From Candidatus Limnocylindrales bacterium (GTDB lineage Bacteria > Moduliflexota > Moduliflexia > Moduliflexales > JAUQPW01), in assembly GCA_035559535.1 (NCBI GenBank), contig DATMBG010000050.1, forward strand, positions 1 through 64,000: a stretch of DNA of 64,000 nucleotides, given 5' to 3'. Position numbers and translations under genes: made by a program. Below the pieces are notes generated by a model, which worked only from the letters and a program-made list of their open reading frames with translations, made no database searches and was not told the origin of the DNA. This document shows, in pieces, positions 54,308 to 62,741 of the stretch. Position 1 is the first letter of the stretch. Every line of letters begins with the position of its first letter.

Positions 54308-55297
54308 TCAGATTCCGGATACGATATTTTCCATTCCTTCCTTTATAAAGGCGTAGGTCATATGCGGGGTATTATAGGCAAAGCCGATTTGTCCCCATCG
54401 ATCGATTAAAACGAGTCCTCCAAAGCCTTGAACTCGGGTATAAAGAAGGTCAATGGCCAGATTAGCGGCTTCTTGTGCAGAGCAATTCCTGGTTAGAATA
54501 AAATCGGCTACACTCTTTGCCCATACAACTCGAATAATAAATTCACCATGACCCGTACAGGAAATCCCCCCCGATTGATTATCTGCATAGATCCCACATC
54601 CTATCAGGGGAGAATCCCCTACACGACCCGGATATTTACCCGAAATACCTCCGGTAGAAGTGGCGGCTGCAATACATCCGTTCCTGTCTATGGCAACCGC
54701 GCCTACTGTATCCTTTTCTCCGTGGATGATTTGGGATTCCAGGTTTTTTATTATAGGCCGTTGGGGGTTATGGGATGACAACTTCTCTTTCAGTCGGTTT
54801 TCCGTTATCAGATCCTCTTTTTGACACAACAAGGGTTGAGCCAGACCGGGCTCTACTTCCTGGGCAAATCGAAAAGCCCCTTCACCGACCAGAAGCACGT
54901 GCTCACTTTTTTCCATGACCTGTCTGGCCAGTCGGATGGGATTTTTTACATTTCTAACTGCTGCTACAGCCCCCGCCCTGAGTCCGGCCCCTTCCATAAT
55001 CCCGGCATCCATTTCTATTTCGCCATCTCGATTCAAAACAGACCCTTTACCCGCGTTGAATAGAGGGTTATCCTCAAGAACGACCACAGCTCTCTCCACC
55101 GCATCCAGGGCCGTTCCTCCTGCCTGAAGTATTCGCCATCCCTCCAGGACAGCCTGACGGCATCCAATCTCCCGCTCCTGTAACCGTCCATCATTTATCC
55201 TTCCCGCACCTCCATGCACAATGAGGGCGGGTAAATATACAGAATTTTCCTTGATCGAGTTCAAAGAGTTATTCCTGCGAGATTTCGACATGCCCAT
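54308..55297 (-). CDS. iaaA: Isoaspartyl peptidase / type 2 L-asparaginase (Ntn hydrolase)
   Basis: IaaA-type enzymes cleave isoaspartyl peptides and self-process before a catalytic Thr. The 329-residue protein has ALIVHGGAG, NAGKGSVLNRDGEIEMDAGIM, the cleavage/nucleophile motif DTVGAVAID (Thr197), GGISGKYPGRVGDSPLIGCGIYA and CTGHGEFIIR. All the substrate-binding residues of the family are visible. Confidence 0.93.
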   Translation of the reverse strand: MGMSKSRRNNSLNSIKENSVYLPALIVHGGAGRINDGRLQEREIGCRQAVLEGWRILQAGGTALDAVERAVVVLEDNPLFNAGKGSVLNRDGEIEMDAGIMEGAGLRAGAVAAVRNVKNPIRLARQVMEKSEHVLLVGEGAFRFAQEVEPGLAQPLLCQKEDLITENRLKEKLSSHNPQRPIIKNLESQIIHGEKDTVGAVAIDRNGCIAAATSTGGISGKYPGRVGDSPLIGCGIYADNQSGGISCTGHGEFIIRVVWAKSVADFILTRNCSAQEAANLAIDLLYTRVQGFGGLVLIDRWGQIGFAYNTPHMTYAFIKEGMENIVSGI

Positions 55298-55299
55298 CC

Positions 55300-55497
55300 C
55301 TATTTGGTAACTTCCTCCATCTGTTTACCTCGTTCCTGGGCCTTCTGCTCAACCTTTTGGGTCGTAGCATGAACCCGTTCCATAGCCTTTTGAACTTCCT
55401 GTCCACTTTGTTGGGTTGTACGACCTGCTTTCATAAAGAAATAAATACCCCCTGCTAAAAGCATTAATATAACCAGGATAGAAATAAAACTCTTCAT
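55300..55497 (-). CDS. Small single-pass membrane protein with helical tail
   Basis: The 65-residue protein has one N-terminal membrane helix (about 4-22) and a Lys/Glu/Gln-rich helical tail. It ends 2 nt before the iaaA start. AGGGAGAGATG context gives a fair ribosome site. Function unknown. Confidence 0.6.
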   Translation of the reverse strand: MKSFISILVILMLLAGGIYFFMKAGRTTQQSGQEVQKAMERVHATTQKVEQKAQERGKQMEEVTK

Positions 55498-55640
55498 CTC
55501 TCCCTCCTCTTCACCTGGAGAATCGGTGATAGTACTTTATCTTAGCTAAACTAATCCCTTTTTTTAAAAGAAAGCAAGATATATTTGCTCTGCCAGTTTT
55601 TACTTCAAAAACCTTGCCAGAAAATCTTAACAAAAAAAGC

Positions 55641-55669
55641 TTGACAGGAACCAGGTATCTTTCTAAACT
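55641..55669 (+). promoter_or_regulatory. Promoter of the trp operon
   Basis: TTGACA (55641-55646), 17-nt spacer, TAAACT (55664-55669), about 60 nt upstream of the leader peptide start. Confidence 0.6.
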
Positions 55670-55729
55670 TTAAGATAAGTTTTTCTCAATCTAATCCAGA
55701 CCTGGTCCCTTTATCTTATGGGGTCACGT

Positions 55730-55843
55730 ATGAATTTTTTACGAGCGGTTAGCCCAAATGAATTTTTAATTCAAGCTTGGCGTTGGTGGTGGCGCCAATG
55801 CTTACCTGTGGTGTGGGCTAGCTCGCTGCGGATTCCCATATAG
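55730..55843 (+). CDS. trpL: Trp-rich leader peptide (TrpL type)
   Basis: A 37-codon ORF too short for most gene finders. It encodes five Trp: one at codon 17, three in a row at codons 19-21 (55784-55792) and one at codon 29. GGGG lies 6 nt before the ATG. Ribosome stalling at the Trp cluster when charged tRNA-Trp is scarce would alter folding of the following RNA and prevent the terminator at 55873. The start ATG 55718 is also in frame but has no ribosome site. Confidence 0.9.
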   Translation: MNFLRAVSPNEFLIQAWRWWWRQCLPVVWASSLRIPI

Positions 55844-55872
55844 ATCGGTTAACTGCTTATCACCCGTTAAAC

Positions 55873-55917
55873 AAGCCATAGGTAGCTGAAAAAGTTATCT
55901 ATGGCTTTTTTATTTTT
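55873..55917 (+). terminator. trp attenuator terminator
   Basis: AAGCCATAG and the complementary CTATGGCTT, extended by wobble pairs to about 15 bp, with loop GAAAA and the T-run TTTTTTATTTTTT. It ends 6 nt before trpE. I could not identify a single convincing alternative antiterminator stem by eye. Confidence 0.9.
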
Positions 55918-55923
55918 TGCCTT

Positions 55924-57483
55924 ATGTATCATCCAACATTGGAAGAGTTCAAGAAGAAGGCTCGAGAGGGGAACTTGATTCCGGTATATCGGGAGGTTCT
56001 GGCAGATATGGAAACCCCGGTATCGGCCTTTAAAAAAATTGATGGTGGTGATTACGCGTTCCTCTTAGAAAGTGTGGAGGGGGGAGAAAAATGGGCTCGT
56101 TATAGTTTTCTGGGAAGTCGGCCTTCTATGATCTTCCGTTCTAAAGGGAAGGCCGTTGAAATTATTAAAGAAGGTAAATCGGAAACGGTAACCGTTAAAA
56201 CGGATCCTTTAGACATTCTTAAAGACCTGATGGCACGATATAAACCGGTACAGGTAGAAGGGTTACCTCGTTTTTTTGGAGGGGCCGTAGGGTACATTAC
56301 CTATGACATGGTTCGGTTCTTTGAAAAGCTGCCCGATCTGAACGTAGACGATCTAAATCTTCCGGACTCTATTTTCATCTTTACAGATCAACTTCTCATT
56401 TTCGATAATGTGGCCCATACCATCAAGGTGGTCTATAATGCCTATGTTAACGAAAACGCCTCTGAAGCAGAACTGGAGCAAATTTATCGCCATGCCATAG
56501 ATATGGTGGATTTTCAGATCTTGCTTTTGAAACTCAAGGAACTTCAGAACGGAACCACTAAAGTAGAAGAACTTCTCAGAGCGTATTTACCCAGGCATTA
56601 CCGGGATCCCTTACAGCAGAAGAAGCCATTAAGGTCTGTAACCTCCTTGACCCTTTCCTCAAATTTCCGAAAAGAAGAATTCGAGAATGCGGTCAAAAAG
56701 GCTATTGAGTATGTAGAAGCCGGAGACATTATTCAGGTTGTTTTATCCCAAAGGTTGCAGACCTCCCTTTCGGCAGACCCGTTTGACGTCTACAGAGCTT
56801 TACGGACGATCAATCCTTCTCCTTACATGTTTTACTTAAAATTAAAAGATTTGTGGCTTGCGGGTTCCTCACCGGAGGTTTTAGTCCGTTTGGAAAATGA
56901 GAGGATCGAGGTTCGTCCCATAGCCGGTACCCGCCGTCGGGGGCGTGATGATGAAGAGGATAAAAAACTCATGGCGGATTTGTTGGCCGATCCTAAGGAG
57001 CGAGCTGAACACGTCATGTTGGTAGACTTGGGGCGAAACGATGTAGGAAGGGTTTCCGAACCGGGAACCGTAGAAGTCAATGAGTTGATGGTTATCGAGA
57101 AATATTCCCATGTGATGCATATAGTTTCCAACGTCCGGGGCATCTTGAAGAAAGGTTGTGATGCCTTTGACGTCTTTCGTTCTTGTTTTCCGGCCGGAAC
57201 GGTATCCGGTGCTCCCAAAATCCGGGCCATGGAGATTATTGAAGAACTGGAGCATACCCGCCGTGGTCCTTATGCCGGAGCTGTAGGTTATTTTAGTTTC
57301 TCTGGGAATATGGATACCTGCATCACCATCCGTACCATTGTAATGAAAGACCATATGGCCTACATTCAAGCCGGGGCCGGCATTGTGGCCGACTCTATTC
57401 CCGAAAAGGAATATGAAGAAACCATGAATAAAGCCAGGGCTATGATGAAGGCTATTGAAATGGCGGAGAGAGGACTGGATTGA
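55924..57483 (+). CDS. trpE: Anthranilate synthase component I
   Basis: TrpE makes anthranilate from chorismate using ammonia delivered by TrpG. The 519-residue protein has MYHPTLEEFKKKAREGN, the feedback motif LLES in YAFLLESVEGGEKWARYSF, GTRRRGRDD, LVDLGRNDVGRVS, SCFPAGTVSGAPKIRAMEII and the C-terminal IQAGAGIVADS. The ATG lies close to the attenuator T-run and has no good Shine-Dalgarno. The N-terminal LLES suggests Trp feedback inhibition. Confidence 0.96.
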   Translation: MYHPTLEEFKKKAREGNLIPVYREVLADMETPVSAFKKIDGGDYAFLLESVEGGEKWARYSFLGSRPSMIFRSKGKAVEIIKEGKSETVTVKTDPLDILKDLMARYKPVQVEGLPRFFGGAVGYITYDMVRFFEKLPDLNVDDLNLPDSIFIFTDQLLIFDNVAHTIKVVYNAYVNENASEAELEQIYRHAIDMVDFQILLLKLKELQNGTTKVEELLRAYLPRHYRDPLQQKKPLRSVTSLTLSSNFRKEEFENAVKKAIEYVEAGDIIQVVLSQRLQTSLSADPFDVYRALRTINPSPYMFYLKLKDLWLAGSSPEVLVRLENERIEVRPIAGTRRRGRDDEEDKKLMADLLADPKERAEHVMLVDLGRNDVGRVSEPGTVEVNELMVIEKYSHVMHIVSNVRGILKKGCDAFDVFRSCFPAGTVSGAPKIRAMEIIEELEHTRRGPYAGAVGYFSFSGNMDTCITIRTIVMKDHMAYIQAGAGIVADSIPEKEYEETMNKARAMMKAIEMAERGLD

Positions 57484-57566
57484 AAAGAAAAGTATTCTCC
57501 CCAAAGGGCCCCAAAGAACTTCCAAAAGTCTAGAAAACTTTGGGGTTCTGGGGGTAAATTAAACCT

Positions 57567-58130
57567 ATGATTCTGATGATTGATAATTACGATTCGTTTA
57601 CTTATAATTTAGTCCAGTATCTCAGCGAATTGGGCGCTGAGGTTCAAACCTATCGTAACGATCAAATAACCCTTGCAGAGATCGAAGCGCTCGCTCCGGA
57701 AAAGATTGTCATCTCTCCGGGACCCTGTTCCCCGGCAGAGGCCGGAATTTCCGTAGAGCTTATCCGACACTTCTACACGAAAATACCCATTCTAGGGGTC
57801 TGTCTGGGTCATCAAAGCATCGGAGCCGCTTTTGGTGGTGAAGTCGTTCGGGCGGACCGAATCATGCATGGAAAAACCTCCATGATTTATCATGATGGAA
57901 AAACTATTTTTCGAGATTTAGAAAACCCTTTTGAAGCAACCCGCTATCATTCACTTATCGTAAAACGAGAGACCCTTCCTCCTTGTCTGGAGATCAGTGC
58001 TGAGACCAAAGAGAAAGAAATTATGGGATTACGCCACCGGGAGTATCCCATAGAAGGGGTTCAGTTTCACCCGGAGTCTATCTTAACTCCGATGGGGAAA
58101 AAATTATTGAAAAATTTTCTACAAAACTAA
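57567..58130 (+). CDS. trpG: Anthranilate synthase component II (glutamine amidotransferase)
   Basis: TrpG/PabA releases ammonia from glutamine for TrpE. The 187-residue class I amidotransferase has [38 protein letters not shown] (Cys nucleophile), and the C-terminal [12 protein letters not shown] with the catalytic His and Glu. It may also serve folate synthesis. Confidence 0.95.
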   Translation: MILMIDNYDSFTYNLVQYLSELGAEVQTYRNDQITLAEIEALAPEKIVISPGPCSPAEAGISVELIRHFYTKIPILGVCLGHQSIGAAFGGEVVRADRIMHGKTSMIYHDGKTIFRDLENPFEATRYHSLIVKRETLPPCLEISAETKEKEIMGLRHREYPIEGVQFHPESILTPMGKKLLKNFLQN

Positions 58131-58240
58131 GATTAAAAATATCCTTTTGTAAGATCGGAAGAGTGAAAGATTATCCAGGGTCTCTAAGGTTTTAAAGACC
58201 TTGGGGAACCCGTTCCAGGATAGTTTCTAAAAGGAATTTT

Positions 58241-59287
58241 ATGGAAAAAAAACGGATATTGACCGGAGATCGTCCTACCGGTAAGCTACACCTGGGTCAC
58301 TACGTGGGTACCCTGGCAAATAGAATTCGACTTCAATACGAATATGAGAGTTTTTTCATCATTGCCGACCTGCATATGCTCACCACCCGAAATGCACCGG
58401 AAGATATCGCCCAGAGTGCCCAAAACATTCGGGACCTGGTCCTGGACTCCTTAGCTGCAGGGATCGATCCGGCAGTTGCTACCTTCTATATTCAATCTGC
58501 GGTTCCCGAAGTTTGTGAACTTTATACCCTCTTCCAGAATTTGATCACCGTCCCACGGCTGGAGCGATTGCCCAGTTTGAAAGAAATGGCCCGGGATGCC
58601 AACAAAGAAGAAATGCCCTTTGGATTGCTGGGCTATCCGGTCCTCCAGGCAGCAGATATCCTCTGCGTTCGCGCTCATCTGGTTCCTGTGGGAAAAGATA
58701 ATATAGCCCATGTAGAAGTCACCCGAGAGATTGCCCGCCGCTTCAATCACCTCTACGGGGAAGTCTTTCCCATACCGGAGGGACTCGTTGGAGAGGTGCC
58801 GACCTTAGTCGGTACCGATGGACAGACCAAAATGAGTAAAAGCCTGGGTAACGCTATTTTCTTAAGTGATGATGCCCAAACGGTACGAAAGAAAGTCTTC
58901 AGCATGTATACCGATCCGGCTCGAATTCGTGCCGACATTCCGGGACGGGTTGAAGGAAATCCGGTCTTTATCTATCACGATACCTTCAACCCTAACAAAG
59001 AAGAGGTAGAAGACCTTAAAACCCGATACCGACAGGGTCGGGTCGGAGACTGGGAAGTTAAAGAAAAACTTGCCAGGGCCCTCAACCAATTCTTGGAACC
59101 TATCCGGGAACGTCGGGCTTTTTATGAAAATCAACCCGGATTTATAGAAGAAATTATTTACAAAGGAACCCTTCGCGTTCGTGGGGAAGCGAAGGCAACC
59201 TTACAGGCTGCAAGAAAAGCCATGGGACTTACCCAGGTTTGGGACCAATTCAAACTCACTTCATCTGATCAAAGGGATTCTCATTGA
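58241..59287 (+). CDS. trpS: Tryptophanyl-tRNA synthetase
   Basis: TrpRS charges tRNA-Trp. The 348-residue class Ic enzyme has the HIGH equivalent HLGHY, the [15 protein letters not shown] start, VPVGKDN and KMSKSLGN. Length is normal. In the leader-attenuated operon it also sets the signal (charged tRNA-Trp) read by the leader peptide. I saw no T-box in the 110 nt upstream. Confidence 0.96.
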   Translation: MEKKRILTGDRPTGKLHLGHYVGTLANRIRLQYEYESFFIIADLHMLTTRNAPEDIAQSAQNIRDLVLDSLAAGIDPAVATFYIQSAVPEVCELYTLFQNLITVPRLERLPSLKEMARDANKEEMPFGLLGYPVLQAADILCVRAHLVPVGKDNIAHVEVTREIARRFNHLYGEVFPIPEGLVGEVPTLVGTDGQTKMSKSLGNAIFLSDDAQTVRKKVFSMYTDPARIRADIPGRVEGNPVFIYHDTFNPNKEEVEDLKTRYRQGRVGDWEVKEKLARALNQFLEPIRERRAFYENQPGFIEEIIYKGTLRVRGEAKATLQAARKAMGLTQVWDQFKLTSSDQRDSH

Positions 59288-59897
59288 TAACATCCAGATG
59301 ACTTGTATCGTTGATAACAATACGGGTAACTTCGGTACCGTTAATATCAACAATGCTTGCAGAGGCGTTATTCTGATGGATCTCTCGATGGCGGGATAAA
59401 CCTATCCCGAGAAGGCTGGCCAGAATGATTCGGTTGATTTGAGCATGGGCCACGACGGCTACCGCGCCTGAAGGATATTTCTCGATGATAGACTTAATAA
59501 CAGGCATAGCCCGGGCTTGCGCTATGACCGGAGACTCACCTTGAGGGACGGGAAAGTCAACCTCCCCGGCTTTCCAACGGGCTATAATTTTATTAAGCTC
59601 CCCCATGGTAATTTCATTGATGGGTTGTCCCGTTAAAAAACCATAATCAAATTCGTTAAGTTCTGGAACAGGTTGAAAGGTCAACCCGCAGATCCGTGCA
59701 ATTTCCTCAGCCGTCTCCCTGGCCCGTCTCAACGCACTGGAGTAAATGGCCTTCAAATTCTCCGATTTAAATCGCTGTCCAAGAGCTTTAGCCTGTCTTC
59801 GTCCTAAAGGACTTAAGGCGGGGTCGAGATCCCCACCTTGAAATATGCCTGCCGAATTGAGCTCACTTTCGCCATGTCGAATTAAAATCAGTCTCAT
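59256..59897 (-). CDS. Histidine phosphatase family protein (phosphoglycerate mutase-like)
   Basis: The 213-residue protein has the RHG motif ([12 protein letters not shown]), [14 protein letters not shown] and a C-terminal [10 protein letters not shown] where HGGVIR is typical, which keeps the catalytic His. Substrate is uncertain; cobalamin phosphatase (CobC) and phosphoglycerate mutase relatives are both possible. Its 3' end overlaps trpS by 32 nt in convergent orientation. Confidence 0.88.
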   Translation of the reverse strand: MRLILIRHGESELNSAGIFQGGDLDPALSPLGRRQAKALGQRFKSENLKAIYSSALRRARETAEEIARICGLTFQPVPELNEFDYGFLTGQPINEITMGELNKIIARWKAGEVDFPVPQGESPVIAQARAMPVIKSIIEKYPSGAVAVVAHAQINRIILASLLGIGLSRHREIHQNNASASIVDINGTEVTRIVINDTSHLDVINENPFDQMK

Positions 59898-60661
59898 TTT
59901 GCCAGCTTCCCTGAAGGGTCACGAAAAACCACCTGGAAAGAAACCTGATAACCACTCGCCCTGTTACCTAGAGATAATCCCCTACCTGTCAAGCTAAGGA
60001 ATAAAAAATCCCATATAGCGACCTGTTTACAGCTCTCCTCCTAAACCACCATCTGAACCTGGAAGCAAAGGTGTACCCCCTTGTAATTTGATGAATAGGG
60101 TCCCTCCGCCTGGGTTTCTGGGGCCTGGGAGTGCAAGCCAGGACGCCCGTACTTTGATAAACAGGATCATCCCAGTGGGGTCTCTAAAAGCTAGCTTGAT
60201 CCATGGGGAAACTCCCTTACCACCTCACCCTTCAACAGAATACCGCTTAGATCCTATCTTAATAGGGAAATGGTATAAAATAATTTCCCCGTGATCCTTC
60301 GTGGCCCTTCAGGGATATATTTAGCTTTTCCTAAAGTAGAACTGAGGTATCCCCCCTGTCAATAAGATTCTTTACCTAAAACCCCAGGAAAGTCATTGAC
60401 ACTTTTCGGATTCAACGTTACAACTATATTTAATTAATCCTGTTATAACAAAGGATGCTGGTTCAATTTTGAAATGAGCCGTCAACGACAAAAAACCTGA
60501 TGGAATCTAAAGAGGTATTGACTTTGTGATGTAAAGTAACTAACTATTCATTTTGAATTATTGCTGAAACGGGTTATAAGTTCTTTCGAAGCCAGGAGTA
60601 AGCGGTTAATTACCGATAATTCATCACAGACTACAGCTTACAGACTACAGATTACGAACCC
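59898..60661. other. 764-nt region with no supported gene
   Basis: I see no protein gene here with coding signs or a ribosome site (one 68-codon frame at 60088-60294 is not credible). A TTGACA (60396-60401) with TACAAC 17 nt on is a possible promoter for the MoxR operon. Near the end, ACAGACTACAG occurs twice (about 60627-60650), followed by ATTACG. Confidence 0.55.
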
Positions 60662-61705
60662 ATGAAAAAACATAAAAAGAGTGAGTTATTGCTCAAGGAG
60701 GCTCACCCTGAGGTTCAGGCAGATGCTTATCGAGAATCCTTAGAAGAGTATCATACGAAAATCCAGGACCTTAAAGAGGAGATCCAGCGGGTGATTGTAG
60801 GGCAAAATCAGATGATCGACAGCCTCCTTATCGGACTCCTTGCAAACGGGCATATCCTTCTGGAAGGTGTTCCAGGCCTTGCTAAAACTTTAACCATCAA
60901 AACCTTTGCTAAAGCCATGTCGGCCAGCTTTCAACGGATCCAATTCACGCCAGACTTGTTACCAGCCGATGTGATTGGAACTCTCATTTATAATCCTAAA
61001 GATGCCGAGTTTGTTCCTAAGTTAGGTCCTATCTTTGCTCATTTTGTTCTGGCCGATGAGATCAACCGGGCTCCTGCCAAAGTACAGAGCGCTCTTCTGG
61101 AGGCTATGCAAGAAAGACAGGTTACCATCGGCAAAGAAACCCACCTTCTCCCTGAACCTTTTCTTGTTCTGGCCACGCAAAATCCCATTGAACAGGAAGG
61201 GACCTATAACCTTCCAGAAGCCCAGGTGGATCGTTTTATGTTGAAGGTTAAGGTAGGCTATCCGGATTTACAGGAGGAAAAAGAAATTATCCATCGAGAC
61301 TTTGACACCATCAAAATCAACCCGGTCCTGGCCCCTGAAGAAGTAACAGAGATCCGACACCTGATCCATAAAACAATTTACATGGATGAAAAGATAGAAG
61401 ATTACCTTCTACTCATTATCTTCGCTACCCGAAAAAATAAGGAGATTTTGCAGAAATTTGGATTGGAGGCGTTGGCCCCTTATATCCGGTATGGTTCTTC
61501 CCCTCGAGGTTCTCAAGCCCTTAAAACTGCCGCTCTGGTTCAGGCTTATTTACAGGGGCGATGGTATGTGATTCCGGAAGATATCGAGGCGGTCGTCCTG
61601 AGTGTTCTCCGCCATCGGGTTATCCTTTCCCCAAAGGCAGAGGCCGAGGAAAAAACAGCCGACGAGATATTAGAACAGGTTTTGGAGAAGATTCCTGTCC
61701 CCTGA
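60662..61705 (+). CDS. MoxR-family AAA+ ATPase
   Basis: The 347-residue protein has Walker A (GVPGLAKT), FTPDLLPADVIGT, Walker B (FVLADEINRAPAKVQSALLEAMQE), and sensor 1 (LVLATQNPIEQEGTYNLPEAQVDRF). MoxR ATPases act with DUF58 and VWA proteins as chaperones for complex assembly or metal insertion. In methylotrophs MoxR is linked to methanol dehydrogenase activation; here the neighbours (DUF58, BatD-like) place it in the aerotolerance/Bat-like type. Confidence 0.93.
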   Translation: MKKHKKSELLLKEAHPEVQADAYRESLEEYHTKIQDLKEEIQRVIVGQNQMIDSLLIGLLANGHILLEGVPGLAKTLTIKTFAKAMSASFQRIQFTPDLLPADVIGTLIYNPKDAEFVPKLGPIFAHFVLADEINRAPAKVQSALLEAMQERQVTIGKETHLLPEPFLVLATQNPIEQEGTYNLPEAQVDRFMLKVKVGYPDLQEEKEIIHRDFDTIKINPVLAPEEVTEIRHLIHKTIYMDEKIEDYLLLIIFATRKNKEILQKFGLEALAPYIRYGSSPRGSQALKTAALVQAYLQGRWYVIPEDIEAVVLSVLRHRVILSPKAEAEEKTADEILEQVLEKIPVP

Positions 61706-61782
61706 AGCAAGTGCAGAAGGGTGAGCAGATAAGAGATAAGAAAGCATGACCCTGTTGTCCTTTATCTTTACCTTGGGTATAA

Positions 61783-62661
61783 ATGGATCGTAGCGATGTT
61801 CTGAAAAAGAAACAACGCCTAGAGCTTTTTACCAGGCTTAAGACCCTCAGTCCGCTGGCCGGGGAATGGGACAGTTCTTTGGAAGGAGAAGGTTCTGATC
61901 TGTCTGAGATTCGGGAATACCAGCCCGGGGATGATATCCGAAAAATCGATTGGAAAACCACGGCAAAAATGGGCCAGTTTTATATGAAGACTTTCCTGGC
62001 CGAACGTGATCTAACAGTTATGATCCTTTTAGATCAAAGTCGATCGATGCGGTTTGGATCCCTGGCCAGGAAGAAACAGGAAACCCAGGCCATGGTCGTA
62101 GGACTTCTGGCTCTGTCCGCTCTTGTAAAAAATAACCGGGTAGGACTTATCGGATTTACCGATCAGATTGAAACGTATATTCCTCCCCAGCGGGGACGCG
62201 GACATCTGTGGAAAATTATCGATGTTCTTCTCACCGAACCGAAAAATCCAAAAACGAGCTTAAAATGTGCCCTGGATTGGTTGGAAGCCCGAGTAAAAAA
62301 AAGCCTGGTTTTCATCGTTTCAGATTTTCTCATCGATCCGGCAGAGTTTGAGCTTCTTCGCTATCTCAACAAAGAGTACGATCTTATTCCTGTAATTATC
62401 GAAGATCAGCGGGAGCTGGAGCTTCCTAAAGGGAAGGGGCTCGTAAGACTCCAGGACATGGAAACAGGTCAGATCCTCCTGTGGGATGCCGTCCAGGATG
62501 GAGAGGTATTTGCTGCGTTGATGCAAAAATGGAGACAAACCCGGCAAGAAGCCTTTTCTGCCTTGGGATTGGATTATGTCACTTTTTCAACAGAAGAGGA
62601 TACCTATGTAGAAAAAATCGACGCCCTCTTCCAGAAGAGACGAATGCGAAGGGTGAATTAA
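61783..62661 (+). CDS. DUF58 domain protein
   Basis: The 292-residue protein has the DUF58 signature GEGSDLSEIREYQPGDDIRKIDWKTTAKMG and a VWA-like continuation with LLDQSRSMRFG. It is a standard partner of MoxR. It starts 77 nt after the moxR-like gene. Confidence 0.92.
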   Translation: MDRSDVLKKKQRLELFTRLKTLSPLAGEWDSSLEGEGSDLSEIREYQPGDDIRKIDWKTTAKMGQFYMKTFLAERDLTVMILLDQSRSMRFGSLARKKQETQAMVVGLLALSALVKNNRVGLIGFTDQIETYIPPQRGRGHLWKIIDVLLTEPKNPKTSLKCALDWLEARVKKSLVFIVSDFLIDPAEFELLRYLNKEYDLIPVIIEDQRELELPKGKGLVRLQDMETGQILLWDAVQDGEVFAALMQKWRQTRQEAFSALGLDYVTFSTEEDTYVEKIDALFQKRRMRRVN

Positions 62662-62741
62662 TGGCCTCTGGGATCCGTAATTCCCCCAGTCCACGGGGGG
62701 ATGGAAGGGAGGCTTTTTCCTTTTATCTGTAATAACGGACC

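Larger units (their letters stand above)
55498..55923 (+). other. Tryptophan operon leader region
   Basis: This 426-nt gap holds the sigma-70 promoter, the Trp-rich leader peptide and the attenuator terminator described separately; the first about 140 nt contain nothing I can support. Confidence 0.85.

Noticed and set aside
58131-58240. T-box upstream of trpS
   Set aside because: There are small hairpins, but no T-box sequence or downstream terminator was seen; trpS is probably transcribed from the trpE leader.
60088-60294. A 68-codon frame in the gap before the MoxR gene
   Set aside because: Pro/Ile-rich with no recognisable family, ribosome site or conserved composition.
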